The notes under the pieces were generated by a model. That model saw only the letters and a list, made by a program, of their open reading frames with translations. It made no database searches and was not told the origin of the DNA. Below, piece by piece: positions 11,756 to 23,800 of a stretch of DNA of 64,000 nt. The first letter of the stretch is position 1; the number at the start of each line of letters is the position of its first letter. The stretch is from Luzula sylvatica (Eukaryota; Streptophyta; Magnoliopsida; Poales; Juncaceae): positions 70,551,087 to 70,615,086 of the forward strand of contig OX326956.1 of NCBI GenBank assembly GCA_946800325.1, given 5' to 3'. The translations under genes and the position numbers were made by a program.

Positions 11756-12368
11756 GCAAGTCCAAGAATCTTTCAAGATCACGCAAGAATTACCAAGAAC
11801 GAACGATAAATTCTCTAAGATCGATCACCGAATAGAAGCTCACTTCATTCGGTGAATTGGTCTACACTTCGACGAAGATCGAGTTGCGAGGATTGAGGTG
11901 GAGCTTTCTTCATCCGAATCCGCGCAAGCAAGGAGTCAAGCTTACTCTATTCCACTCAGGAGCTTTCTTACAATTGGACTTCTTGCAAATCTCGAGTTCA
12001 CTCAACCGGTACGGAGCTTACTTCGATTGGCGAGTGGATTGGTACGAAAGGAACACGTTGTGCGAGGCGACTAGCTCACTAGCATCTCGAGGCAACGGAG
12101 AAGGCATCCAAGACGAGACTCGGAGCTCACTTCATCTCTCTAGGTGTTTTCTTTCCTTTTCTTGTAATTCTTGTAGTTTTAATTGAATTGGATTTGTGTA
12201 AAGAATTCGTGGTTTAATGAATCTTTTTCTTTGCTCTAAATCTTCTTTGTTTGTTTGTGTGATCTTAGTGCTTGTTACTTAGTTTAATTACTTCTAAATT
12301 TGAATCCAAAACAAACCATCAAACTGCTCCCAAATCAAATCTCAAATCAGAAATCCAGAACTACTTCT

Positions 12369-12708
12369 GTTATAACGGACTCACATTGCGTTAGAACGGA
12401 CTAGACGGTTGGTCCTTTAATATCCAGTTGGTTATACTTCCGTTGTAACGCACCTAGAGTTCCGTTGTAACGGACTAGTCAGAATTTCTATTCAAAGGAA
12501 TCAATACAAGTGCGTTGTAACGGACATCGCGGTCTGTTGTAACGGATTAACCAATCCGTTGCAACGCAACCACTGTTCGTTATAACGGACAAGTATAGTG
12601 CGTTATAACGGAGTTTCATCCGTTGTAACGGACGCTCATCTCACGCTTAGCGCCAGAATTTTCACTCAAGTTCGTTGTAACGGACTCATATTGCGTTATA
12701 ACGGACTA
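12369..12708 (+). repeat. array of 12 palindromic GTTRTAACGGAC words
   Basis: Twelve copies of a 12-14 base word close to CGTTGTAACGGAC occur in 340 bases at irregular spacing of about 17-50. Most copies are near-palindromes (CCGTTRTAACGG). They lie in the transcribed part of the LTR, downstream of the TATA box and upstream of the primer site. Confidence 0.85.
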
Positions 12709-12888
12709 TATTCTGTGAATTTTCTTTGCTATTTCTTGTCTAGTTTTGATTCATTATTTGACGCATATACTCCTCGTGGAACGAACTTTCATACATTTCC
12801 ACTATACAACTATATTTTCCAACTTGTTGATTGAATCGGGTTTTCGAATACAACGATAATTTTACACGCCAAAAACCCGCTCATCAAA

Positions 12889-12906
12889 TGGCGCCGCTGC
12901 CGGGGA
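12889..12906 (+). other. primer binding site complementary to tRNA-Asp
   Basis: TGGCGCCGCTGCCGGGGA is complementary to the 3' end of plant tRNA-Asp(GUC) with one mismatch. It starts two bases after the LTR end. Reverse transcription of the element would start here. Confidence 0.88.
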
Positions 12907-13041
12907 GTAATGTTTAAGTCTAATTTTGAATCAAACTTGCAATCTCGAGTGATATTTTTAATAGATTTGATACATTTGAACTTGATGTTTCACTAATTTC
13001 GAAAATTTTCTATTCTTGCAAGGTACACGAAGTGGAGCAAG

Positions 13042-13470
13042 ATGGATCATCAAGAAAGACCAAAATCGCTTCGGGAGTTAATACGTCTCGATAAAGCCGC
13101 AAAAGGATATCCTGGCTCCATGACAATTCAAGAGATTATACAAAAAGAATTTCAAGAATGGGAAGAAAGGAAAGATAGAGAAGAAGACGAAGCTCGAAAA
13201 TCCATGGAAGAACGAAGGCTCGGTTGGCTCTCATGTTCACCATCAAATCAAAACTATGAATCACACACCGAGACCCTTTATCAAGATCCCATCTACGAAG
13301 CTCGCCAATACGAAAACGAATCCCCATGGGGTTATGAGACACAATCCTATACCGAAACCGCCAATAAGTACTATCAACACTCAAACCCCATATACGAACC
13401 TTCTCAAAATGAACTCGAATTTCAACACAAATTTGAATACCAAGATCACCCATTTCAAGCCCAAAATGAA
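13042..13470 (+). pseudogene. retrotransposon N-terminal ORF (gag-side), truncated
   Basis: An ATG 136 bases after the primer site opens a frame of about 140 sensible residues. It starts MDHQERPKSLRELIRLDKAA, then has an acidic/basic helical stretch (EFQEWEERKDREEDEARKSM, about residues 37-57), then a Tyr/Glu/Asn-rich repeat zone with YE.P motifs (residues 70-140). Position and composition fit the first ORF of a Tat/Athila-like element. The sequence runs into a G-rich simple repeat at 13471 and no protease or reverse transcriptase follows, so this is a dead 5' fragment. I cannot name a closer family. Confidence 0.6.
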
Positions 13471-13832
13471 ATGCGGGCGGCCGAGCGGCCGGGCGGGCGG
13501 GCGGGAGCAGGCGAGTGCGGGGGCGGGTGTGTGTGGGTGCGGGTGCGGGTGCGGGTGCGTATGTGGATGTGTATGTGTGTGCGTGCGTGTGTGGGGGGGT
13601 GTGTGGGGGTGCGTGCGTGCGTGTGTGTGGGGGCGCGTACGGGCTTGTGTGCGGGGGCGGGGGCGGGGGCGGGGTCATGGGTGTGGGCATGTGCGTGTGC
13701 ATGTGCGCGGGCGGGGTGCGGGCGGTCGGGCGTGCATGCAAATGTTTGTGTGTGTGCGTGCACGGGCGGGCGGGCGTTTGTGTGTGTGGGTGTGTGTGTG
13801 TGTGTGGGGGGGGGGGGGGGGTCGTGTGCACA
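13471..13832. repeat. G/GT-rich low-complexity tract, G-quadruplex-prone
   Basis: The plus strand is almost entirely G, GT and GC words (GGGTGCGGGTGCGGG, GGGCGGGGGC, runs of GTGTGT, and 14 or more G in a row at about 13806-13820). Several G-runs of three or more lie close together, which is the pattern for four-stranded structures. All reading frames stay open only because stop codons need A and T. It joins the retrotransposon leader to the hAT remnant on the right. Confidence 0.85.
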
Positions 13833-14094
13833 GGAGGAAGAGGAGAGTTCCACGAAGCTTTCTCTAGATTCAATTTCTTCGATTTTGCTCGATTTCTACT
13901 AGTTGTTGGTTGGTTTAGGTATTTGGTTTTTAATCATTTTTTTTTTATAAAAATGTTTAGATCATTCACTGTTTGAGATGTACGTATTGTCTAGATCTAT
14001 GAATTTGTATGTATAAGTTCTAAAACTTTGTCAGTTTCATTTATACATATATCAATTTCAATGTTTAAGCATTCGGTGTTTTGATATTTTTAGG

Positions 14095-14320
14095 ATGTCA
14101 ATGAAAAATTCTTCAACAAAATCAAAATCCAAAGATCCCGCACGGGAGTATGCTTCCCTACTAACTCGTTGAAGGTCGGTTGCGAATTTTGCAAGAATGT
14201 ATATGCCGGAGGTATAACCCGGTTAAAAAATCACATAGCGGGGATGCAAGGCGATGTTGTTCCATGTGTTAGTGTTACCGAAGAAGTGCGCAAAAAGTTT
14301 CAAGTGATTGTGAGTAATCA
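14095..14320 (+). pseudogene. hAT transposase remnant, BED zinc finger
   Basis: After a splice-acceptor-like TTTTTAG the frame starts MSMKNSSTKSKSKDPAREYA and then shifts by one base near 14165. It continues CEFCKNVYAGGITRLKNHIA. This is the BED-type finger of hAT transposases: Cys-x2-Cys, then an aromatic/Gly stretch and RLKxH, followed by the usual GDVxPC segment. The finger binds transposon ends. The frameshift and the loss of any catalytic (DDE/hAT dimerisation) region after about 14320 show it is dead. The CT/GA-rich leader at 13835-13905 may be its 5' untranslated exon. Confidence 0.7.
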
Positions 14321-16052
14321 AATTAAAGCGAATCTCGCCAAAAAACAACCTGAATTTTTGTTGTTGTTGAGAGAGCGCCGATTTGGATCATTCGCAAAGG
14401 GAAAGTGGGATGGATGAGGATGGAGAGGCTGTGTGCAAAAATTGAGAGAAAGTGAAGGCTCGAAAAGTTCGGATGGGCCGATGTAATTATTTTGCAAACT
14501 AAGTGAAGAAGAAATTGTGAAAAAGGGAAAGAAAGAGAAAGTTCGTGTGTGCAACCAATATCCGTTTCAATCGTACCCTAGAGCGACATTACGCACTATT
14601 TCAGGGAATCCGTCGACATTTCAAAATATTTTGGATCTCAACCACGCGGCAATTCTTTTTCTCGTGTCTTATACTGTAATCTCACCGGTACGTTATGAGT
14701 ATCAAGAATCGCGTCGAACTCACTACAAATTTATTTAGACGTTCTATAAAACTATCAATAAATGAACTTGATAGAACAAAACTAAGTATAATTCGAAACT
14801 TACTCGACAAAGTTCGTCCATTTCAGGACAATTTAATATGACATACATATGTGCCGCATTCAAATCTTTATCGTCCAATTCATGAAATCATGGACCCATG
14901 GAATGATCCGGATAATCTAATACGTGATTATGTGAATTAAAACCGTCACACTATAGTCGCATTTCTAAATTGTCCTTAGTCATGAATATGATTAGGATGC
15001 TTATGAGATAAGCATATTTATTATAAGATAATAGACTAACATGTACACTAATATATTTTCCGAGGAGATGATTATATTTTGCTAATCATACGACAAAAAT
15101 ACTTGTCGAATCGGAAATATGGATATGTATTAGATTATACATATTGGAGACCAAAAGTGCGAGCCATAACATAACATGGTTTAGTTATTGAAATTGGACT
15201 CGCAACGTATATGATTTTGGTTCTCTTCATTACTTTCCATTCTATGGAACGAATTCATTTGATCTATCACTTTGGTAAGACTAGAATTGTCACCACTGTT
15301 GACCCTCATCGTCAGAGGAAAACGAGCCTCCTCTGCGATCAACATAGAGAGTGTTCAAAGCCCTCCGATCTACTACATTTTTCATGTTGAATCAGAACTA
15401 CTCCTTTCTATCCCGACTTTCTTTCAAAACGGAGCCCATGCCCTAGTATATAATATTTTATTAATGATAATTCATATATTTACTTATTTTTCTGCAGTAC
15501 ACATTTTATTTGACATTATAGATACTACAAGATTATTATTATTAAAATATCACGATGTAAACTCAGTATTTGCTGTATTTTTATTTGTCATTCTTATATT
15601 CTCATAATATAAACACGATAAGTATACTTATGAATAACTTTAAAAATATTCGACAAGTATTCACGAAGTATCTGAGAAATATTCATTATTATTCTCAAAT
15701 AAAATATTTGCATACGTCGCATGAAATATTTGACGCCCTTTGGATCGTGTGAGTATTTGTACTTGGCATGTCTTCAATTCTCTCCAAATAAAGTTGTACA
15801 TTCCACAAGAATTCCTCCAACAAAATTTAATGCATTGCGATTTTGATAAATGAAGCTATTAGTTGAGAAGAACAAAATAGGAACTCATAATCATGGTGTA
15901 ATTAAAAATTGGTTTTAGTTTAAAGTGGGGGAGGGGGGAGAGGAGGCATGATATTTGGAAGTAATGTCAGTTTATTCTCTCTCTCAGAATGTCTCTGTCT
16001 GGTTGGATAAATAAGCAACATATCAGGAACCAACTCTACTTAAATAATAGCA
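14321..16052. other. decayed transposon sequence, then gene-less stretch
   Basis: 14321-14760 still has GC content and short open frames like the preceding transposase but no readable domain. From 14760 to 16052 I see nothing definite. The last part is probably the promoter region of the TCP gene. Confidence 0.35.
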
Positions 16053-16060
16053 TATAAAAA
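16053..16060 (+). promoter_or_regulatory. TATA box of the TCP gene (probable)
   Basis: TATAAAAA lies about 1.03 kb upstream of the TCP start codon. A CT-rich leader follows, with (CT)n at 16193-16240, as is common in plant 5' untranslated regions. A leader intron with GT-AG borders is likely at 16606-16706. It leaves a roughly 0.9-kb spliced leader. Confidence 0.45.
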
Positions 16061-16732
16061 GGTTTAACTTCTCTCCTTTCCCCTCCAGTTATCCTTGCTC
16101 ATTCTCGACTCACACTAAAGCCACTCTCTATCAGTAATTTGGCTAACCCATGTGTCCCTCTAGTCCCTCTCTCTTTTGGCAAAGCATTAAAGCTCTCTCT
16201 CTCTCTCTCACTCTCACTCTCTCTCTCGTGTCTCTCTCAAGGAAGACGAGAGAGAAAGAAAGGCTAAATCTTTGTTTTGATTGTTGGGCCAAGAGCTAGC
16301 CTTGTTTTGGGAGAAGAAGTGGGCCGCTGTATCATCATCTCTTCAATCTCTTAACCCCACCACCCCCCCTCCTCATCTCTCTCTCTCTTTCCCTCAAACA
16401 GACACTCACAAACCAGACTCCAAAAACACCCTTGTCTCCTTTCTTCTTTCTCCATCCTCGAAGAATAAAAGAGAAGGAAAGAGACCCTGCATTTCCCATT
16501 TTTAGGTCTTCAAACCCTTCCCTGTGTTGCTTATTGTCAAAATGTGATGGGAAGGAAACCCACTTGGCCCTAATTGGGGTTTCTTCTCTTCTCTGAGAGT
16601 GAAAGGTAATGAGAATGACTGCCACTCTTGGTCCCTGTCTCTCCTGCTTTTAATTGGGTTCAAACACTTAATGATGTTTATTTTTTCATTTTCTTGCTTA
16701 TTTTAGGTCGGTAATGGAATTCTCTGTGTTGG

Positions 16733-17080
16733 ATGGCCAAGCAATTCACAAGAGAAAACCGAAGAACCAAGACAAACTTCACTTTCAACTCTACCACTTA
16801 CTTCAAAACGTGCAAAACGAAGTTCCGCAAGTCCAGTAGCAGTAACTCGAATACTGGAAAAGAAGAAGAACAAGACCAAGGATCTGGATCCCAACAAGAG
16901 GAGGAGTCTCTACCATCTAAATCCAAACCAAAGAGGCGGAGGAGGAGGAGAAGAGGAAGAGGAGGACGAAGAACGAGAGCAAATAGAAACATCAACAGAA
17001 CACTTACCATCAAATCACCGGCTGTACTTCGCTTCTCCTCCTTCTTCTTCGTCTCCTTCAGAATATGCTCTTTTCTCTGA
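16733..17080 (+). CDS. upstream ORF of the TCP gene (115 codons)
   Basis: This frame opens 26 bases after the leader-intron acceptor and ends four bases before the TCP start codon, in another frame (the TCP start is +1 relative to it). Its product is basic, with an Arg-rich run near residues 66-82 ([20 protein letters not shown]), and matches no family known to me. Translation of it could lower TCP translation, or feed reinitiation at the close downstream ATG. The coding value is unproven; it may simply be a leader without stops. Confidence 0.3.
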   Translation: MAKQFTRENRRTKTNFTFNSTTYFKTCKTKFRKSSSSNSNTGKEEEQDQGSGSQQEEESLPSKSKPKRRRRRRRGRGGRRTRANRNINRTLTIKSPAVLRFSSFFFVSFRICSFL

Positions 17081-17084
17081 GCGT

Positions 17085-18365
17085 ATGGCCGAAACCCAAT
17101 CTCACACACCACACTCCATGGCTTACTCTTTCCCTCAACAAACCATTCCCCACCAAATCCAAGCCCCCATAGCTCAGACTTCTCACAGCACTAGAGTGCG
17201 AGGAGGAGGAGGAGGTGGTGGAGAAATCGTGGCCGTCCAAGGGGGTCACATTGTTCGATCAACGGGCCGAAAAGACCGTCATAGTAAAGTCTGTACCGCT
17301 AAAGGGCCTCGAGATAGGAGAGTCCGCTTATCAGCTCACACAGCCATTCAATTCTATGATGTTCAAGATAGATTAGGATACGACCGCCCAAGCAAAGCAG
17401 TTGATTGGTTGATAAAAAATGCCAAGGACGCAATTGACCAATTAGCCGAATTGCCCGCTTGGACCCCCTCCACCACCTCAGTCGCCGTCTCTGTTGCAGG
17501 AGGCGTCTCGGCCATGTCCTCCTCGCCTGCTGCCGCGACGTCATCAGTCCCCCTGGAGCATCAACTAATTTCAGGGGTGAATCCTTCCTCCTTTGATTTC
17601 CCCCCTTCGCTTGATTCCGACGTGATTGCAGACACGATTAAATCGTTCTTTCCCATGGGAGCTGCCTCGAGTTCTTCGGCTCCAGGACGAACTATTGGTT
17701 TCCAGAGCTACACAGCTGAGCCGTTATCCCGGGCCAGCAGCCAGAGTACTCAGGATCTCCGACTCTCTCTCCAGTCCTTTCAAGACTCAATGTACCATAA
17801 CCACCACCAGGGTGGCTCGACCGCCAATCTTGGGTTTAACTCCGGTTCGGGCTCATCTCTCTGGCCCGAACCCAACCAGCGTATGATGCAATGGAGCATG
17901 CCAGATACAGGTATTATCGCAGTAATATTATGAAATAATGTTACTATTCAACAGACTGAACAAGTCTCCAATTCATAACTACTTTTGGGACTTACAGGCC
18001 AAGGTGGTGGTGGTGGTGGTGGTGGAGTCGGATCGACAAGTTATTCATTTAACATGTCGGTACAATCACAACATCACGAGGCAAGTCCAATGCATAACAT
18101 GTTAGGACAGAGCCAGCTTTTTTTCCAGAGGGGACCCCTTCAGTCCAGTAACTCGCCCAATGTCCGAGCTTGGGCCGAACCGATCGGATCCGAAACCGAC
18201 CACCCGATGCACCAGGCCGAGCTTTACCACTCGGTCCAGTCGATTGGTTTCGGGTCGGGTGGTGGTACCAGCTTTTCGGGTTTCCGAATTCCAGCTCGGA
18301 TTCAGGGCGAGGATGAGGAGCACGACGGTTTGTCCGATAAACCGCCGTCTTCTTCGCACCGTTGA
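17085..18365 (+). CDS. CIN-class TCP transcription factor (TCP4-like), miR319-regulated
   Basis: Two exons, 17085-17910 and 17998-18365, split by an 87-bp GT-AG intron, encode 397 residues. After a Gly-rich stretch (40-46) comes [20 protein letters not shown] and a full TCP basic helix-loop-helix domain at about residues 61-119. It has [20 protein letters not shown] in the basic part and [18 protein letters not shown] in helix II. This wording is that of the TCP3/4/10 group of class II CIN proteins rather than TCP2/24. These nuclear factors bind GGNCCC sites and promote exit from cell division in leaves. The second exon encodes QRGPLQSS, which is read from the miR319 target. The C-terminal part is Ser/Gly-rich and disordered. 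The ATG chosen gives a normal length for the group; the same frame stays open for about 126 codons upstream without an ATG. No defects are seen. Confidence 0.93.
18128..18148 (+). promoter_or_regulatory. miR319 target site in TCP exon 2
   Basis: GAGGGGACCCCTTCAGTCCA plus the next G pairs with miR319 through an unbroken block CCCTTCAGTCCA at its 3' side (the microRNA 5' seed), with mismatches at the other end. This is the pattern of known TCP targets. It encodes the conserved peptide QRGPLQSS. Cleavage would be expected in the middle of the site. Confidence 0.88.
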
Positions 18366-20822
18366 GCAATTTTGAAGCAGAGGATCGATTGACTTGAATT
18401 TCGTACATTTACACGGTAAATTTTGTTTGGACTTCTATTTTTCCGATACGATTAATTTTTTAATCTCGTATGTTTATTATTTTGCTAGGATGAACTTAGT
18501 TCCTTACAAGGAGCACGGAAGTAAGAAAGTTCTTCTAGATTCTCCATAGAATAATGATTCCTCTGATTCGTTTCTCATATGGTTTTGTTTGAAATTCGGC
18601 TTTTAGAAGCCCTTTTGTCTCATTGTATTTCTTTAGCTAAGTGGTTCATAGTTCTTGTAGCAGTAGATTGAATTTGCTTTTTATTTCTGTTTTTTGGCAA
18701 TTTGTTTCTTTATGCAGTTCTTTGTTATGAATTTTCCTGTTTGGGCAGTTGAAAAATGAACTTTTTTGCGTGGTTTAATAATTATTTGAGCAAGTTCCAA
18801 TTTTAAATTCCTTTGAAATTGATGGTTCAAAACCTCAAACAATCAAAAAAATTTTGAGGTGAGGGTTTGTTGATTTATTTTAATATTGTTATAGTAGTAC
18901 ATGTACATACTCTTTGCATAGGCTAAGGTTGAGTCTCTGTCCATGAACAGTGTTTTACTGTACCGGAAAAGCTTTCAAATTTGAGCCTTCATTAATTATT
19001 TACTTAAATCTATCTGGCTTCCTAGTTTAGCTCCCCATTTATGAAAAAAGTGAAAAAGAATACTTACTTTTTGGTTAAATTTTGAAATTTTACTGGTAAT
19101 GACCAGGAAAATTTGATTTATGGTATGTGAAATGGTAGATTGGTGGTTTTGATAAGGTAAAAAGTTGGTTTCTTTTGATAAAGTAAAATTTAATTTTATA
19201 GATGGCTGGCACTTGGGCTCTCGTGTCTGTACTGCTCTTTCTTTTTTAGGCTGTACTCTACTTGGATTTAATCGTCATTTGGAATCTTCTTCTAAGTCTT
19301 CATAATTGGCGTTTTTTATTAAAAATAAGTTAAATTAAATGTTAAGTAATAGCTAATTAATATATGTTAAAATTACAATATCCTAGAGGCAAGGAAATTT
19401 GTTTCTTTTTCTTTTTTCATAGTAGTGGATTAAATTATCATGGATGAAATAGTAGAAAAAACATTGACATTTGAGCAACACATATCAATTATTACAAATT
19501 TCCAAAGTTAGAGAAGTTTGTATTTTGGTGCAATTCCAACCATATTGAGGAAGCCAAGAATAAAAAAGAGCACAAAATTAGGCAGACACGAGAGCATTCA
19601 ATATATGTGATATATGGATACAGATGCTTTGGCCATCCATTTTAGAGCATTGCAAAGTTAGATTCTTTGATGCAAAATTAAATGCAATAAAGAGATGAAA
19701 AGGAAAAATAAATTTGTATGAATTAATCAAATTGAAGAGTCCCTATCACTTGTTTGTTTGGCTTTCTAAAACCCAAACAAGCCACTCTCTTCCAAATGTA
19801 TCCCATTTATTACATACATACCACTACAAAATCTAAAAAGTTTGATTTGTTATGCCTGAAATTGTGTGTTACACTACTTGCACAAATCAGAAGATATTTT
19901 AGCCAAATCAATGATTTTTCTGTCTAGTTGTTAGATATATCATATATAAGGTACATTCTATATTTGTTTAGTTAAATTCACTTTTAAAAACACTTTGTTT
20001 CGATCAAAAATGGTTTTTATGGATCTATTGTAAAAATAAAATTCAATTTTCGGGGAGATCAACAAATATAAAGTTTGGAATTAACCCACTAACCCAACCT
20101 GTTATATTTCAATTCAACTATTTGGACAATGTATTTGTGTCGCATTATTACAATTATTTCAATATCGATAGGTGACAAAATTTAAACTATTGATATTATT
20201 TCTTTGTAGACCTTTATATGTCATTATTATTTTGTGATTATTTTTAGAAATTAACATCAATATATATTAACGACGCAAAATATATCATTCACTGGATTTT
20301 CAATTGACACATTATATCTAATTGGTTGTCACATCACATTAAGTTATAATAAGAAATGTGAATACAATTATAAAACAATGCATTCATATACAAACACTAA
20401 TAATTGTCATTTTAAAATTGTCACATGATATTTAATAGTTTTTAATTATATAATTCTTTTCAAAAGTTTTTTATATTAATATTATCGACAAATAATAAAC
20501 ATGATTAATGATAGTTTATCTGTTATTTTTTTTAAACTTATATTACGAATCAAATATTATAGTTATTTAAATAATGTACTTTCAATAATATCCCTTGATA
20601 TTAAATGATATAATTTTTTCATTTAAATTTTGATAATAAATAGTTTGTATTTTTCTTTAGTTAAATGTTGATATTTTTTATTTTAGTATGATATAATGTA
20701 TAATTTTAGTTGTGATTTTGTAAAGATTGTATTCGTATTATATAATCAATGTCATCACTTAGTTTCAGCGAGGATGGTGGATAAATTGTGTAGTTTACTT
20801 ATGATAATGTATTACAAATCAA

Positions 20823-20825
<3 letters not shown>
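18366..20825. other. TCP 3' region, then gene-less AT-rich stretch
   Basis: The first few hundred bases are probably the 3' untranslated region of the TCP gene. Beyond about 18.9 kb there is no gene or element border that I can recognise. Confidence 0.4.

Positions 20826-20887
<62 letters not shown>
20826..20887. repeat. (TA)n microsatellite
   Basis: About 31 uninterrupted TA units. Confidence 0.95.
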
Positions 20888-20890
<3 letters not shown>

Positions 20891-23800
20891 TAAGTTATTT
20901 CATAGAATATCAAATGTTCATGCAAATTAATACATGATCATATATCTATAGGGTGATGATAATTGATAAATACTGCCAAGTAAATAATTTTTGTAATGAA
21001 TGAAATATAAATTGGTTATTTCTATATTGCAATCAGTCAACTTTTGCATTTTAATAAATATATATCATAAATAAAATATAAAGATACATAATTTTTGAAT
21101 TACTCATATATTCATGAATTTGATAAACTTATCAGAAATATAAAAATTGTTCAACTACCAATTTTTTTACAATCATATATTTTTATTTATGTAATTTTTT
21201 TATTTCATTGAAAGTGTTCTTTTAACTTTCTTATTTTACATATAAACTCTCAAAATAAAATATCAAGTATTGAAAAATCTATTTTTATAATTGTATTTTA
21301 TTTAATTGATTGTTATTTAAAATTATCAATTAGGAATAAAATAGTAAATTTTGTAATTATCTTTCAAAATTATTTTATCTGTTTGTTAATAAAAATTAAT
21401 AGGCTTGTTAGTTGTTAGTATCACCATCTTATTTATAGAGTGATAGAAATGTTATGTGCTCGATACATTTTTATAGTTATATGATACTATTATTTTATAA
21501 AAAGTAGTATATATTTATTATAATAATGAAATATAATAAAATATTTGAAATTTAGGACGCTTGTTGTCCCAGTGTAATAAAATAGACGTTAAATTTGCAT
21601 GCATACAAAAGTAAAAAAAAGAAAGATGTCAGTTTCTCTTCGCAAAATCAATCATTCTAGATTTGTATTTTTGTTCCTGACCAACAGCAAAAGTGCAGAG
21701 TTCACTCCAGACCAAATTCATTTAATATAGATTTAGTACAGATTTTATTGAGGGAAATTTCCCAGAGGCCCCTTAACATTTTTGATTAATTTAATAAATA
21801 TATATTTTTTTGAGATTTTATTTTAGTTTATGTAGAGTAGGTTAAATATTAAAGTTAGTATTTTTTTTAAATGTAGCGAATATTCAACAAAAATACCATA
21901 ACTAATGAAAAGAAAAGTTTGTTACATATTTAAAGAATAAAAAAATGAGAAAATCTTTTGCACGCCAATGAAAAAAACGCATGATGAACTTCAACGTTTT
22001 GAAACTGCTTTCTTTACTCTTGCGATATCTCGTCACGATATCTCAGCGATCGTCTCTTGAGTGCTGTCCAGTGCACTGTCCGCGCGAGGCCTGGGCATTG
22101 CCCATTGTGCACGCATGACCTTCTTAATTGTTGACCTCGTCGATCTTTTAGAATTGTCGCTCTCGTCAATTAAGCACCGGAATGGAACCTGCCAGATGCA
22201 CTTCTTTTTGTTGATCTTCATAAGCATATTGTAATATTGTTCTTCAACTCTTTAGATCCAAAAAATCGATTAAATTTGCTCATATTTGTTCCGTAATTTG
22301 CTTAATTTAAGGAAAAGTTCCCTCATATCTGTTCAATTTCATGAAATTCGTCAATTTTTTGTTCAATATTTCTCAATTTTAATTTAATTTTCTGTTTTTA
22401 ACTGATAAATAAGATCTTTTCTTATTGAGAAATTAAGTTATGTGATTTTGTTTTTTATATACTTTTATTGTCATTTATACATTTTTACAATTATTTGTAC
22501 CTTACTGTTGTTATTTATCCTCAACTTTAATAATAGTCGCAAGTATTTATGAAAAAAAATATAGTTTTCAGTTTTTATGAAAAAATATAAATCAAATTAT
22601 ATTGATTATTACAAAAATCAATATGGAAGATCATTCGAAAAAAACTCATCTTTGTTGTTTTTTATACATTTTTATCTTCAATCCATTACGTATATTGTTG
22701 TTTTTGTATTCATATTGAATATGAATTGAACTTATATTTATGTATTTTTTAGGTACTACTGAAGAGCATAATAAAGGCAAAGAAGTAGTCGATGGAGATG
22801 ATAACTGTGATAATTTTGCATTTTTTCTACTTAATTTTTGTTTATTATATCTTTTTATAGTTCAAACTTGTATTTTTATACTCGTAATATATCTTTTTCT
22901 AATTTATACTATTGTTTATATACTAATAATATAATAATATAATATATCTTTTTTCTGGACTACAGGAAAAATAAATCAGACGATGATTTTTTCGTGAAAG
23001 ATAGATTCACATCCTCTCTGATAGTTATATTCTCAATTTTAATTTATAAATGAGTTTATATACATAAAATATACTTTTTTATATTATTTTGCAGTTCATT
23101 CTCAGCCCGCCTCAAAACCAAGCAAGTTCTAAAAAAGGGAGAGTTGCCAAAGAGACTTAAAATAACTTCTGGCTTTAGACATGTTATTTTTTTTTTTTAT
23201 TTGTGAATTTTGTTTTTCAATTGTTTTGATTTCAAAATCGTGTACTTTAATTGTAATAAACATACATGTATACAATATTATTCTAGTATTTATTGTATCT
23301 TTTATAATTTTTTTATTGTAATAATATCCTCTTTGTTTTCACTTGTATACCCTAATATATCAAATAGTGCTTTTTTTTTTACAATTTTAATATGAAATAA
23401 CATAACTTCATGGTAAGAGGGCATATTATATACCTTTTAGTGTATTCTTTATACATTTTTATTTGTCTTTTTTACTTATTTTCTTATTTGGTACTGTTTT
23501 AGTCATATAATATACCTTATCTCTATATTAATTGCTATGTGTCCAGACACATTGTATTTTTTTTTCATCTTTTATACATTTATACAATATATGATTTATC
23601 CTTTGTTGTATCTTTTATATTTTTTATTATAATGATATAACTTGTAAACATTCGATATATGTTTTTGTTTATTTTGTATATCTTTAATTGCAATAATATA
23701 CTATTTAGTGTATTTTTAATAATTTAAAATGAAATAATATAACTTGATGACGAAGGACAATATATATACATTTTAGTGTATTATTTATACCCTTTGGTTT

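Larger units (their letters stand above)
11581..12886 (+). mobile_element. 5' LTR (part) of tRNA-Asp-primed Ty3/Gypsy element, Tat/Athila-like
   Basis: A CCAAT box (11598-11602) and a TATA box TATAAATA (11622-11629) form a promoter. A long transcribed stretch with CT microsatellites (11695-11752) follows and ends at ...GCTCATCA (12886), two bases before a tRNA-Asp primer site. The left LTR border was not found and no 3' LTR lies in the window, so the element is truncated. Use of tRNA-Asp as primer is typical of the Tat and Athila lineages. The region 12369-12708 holds an array of palindromic words (separate entry). Confidence 0.65.

Noticed and set aside
12369..12708. CRISPR-like array
   Set aside because: Repeats are only 12-14 bases, spacing is irregular, and it lies in a plant retrotransposon LTR.
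13136..13976. Several long open frames on both strands (His/Pro/Thr-rich or Gly/Val/Cys-rich)
   Set aside because: They arise because the G/GT-rich tract lacks A and T needed for stop codons. All frames are open at once, and none shows a domain.
16733..17080. N-terminal coding exon of the TCP protein
   Set aside because: It is in another frame and ends before the TCP start. It is kept only as an upstream ORF of unknown value.
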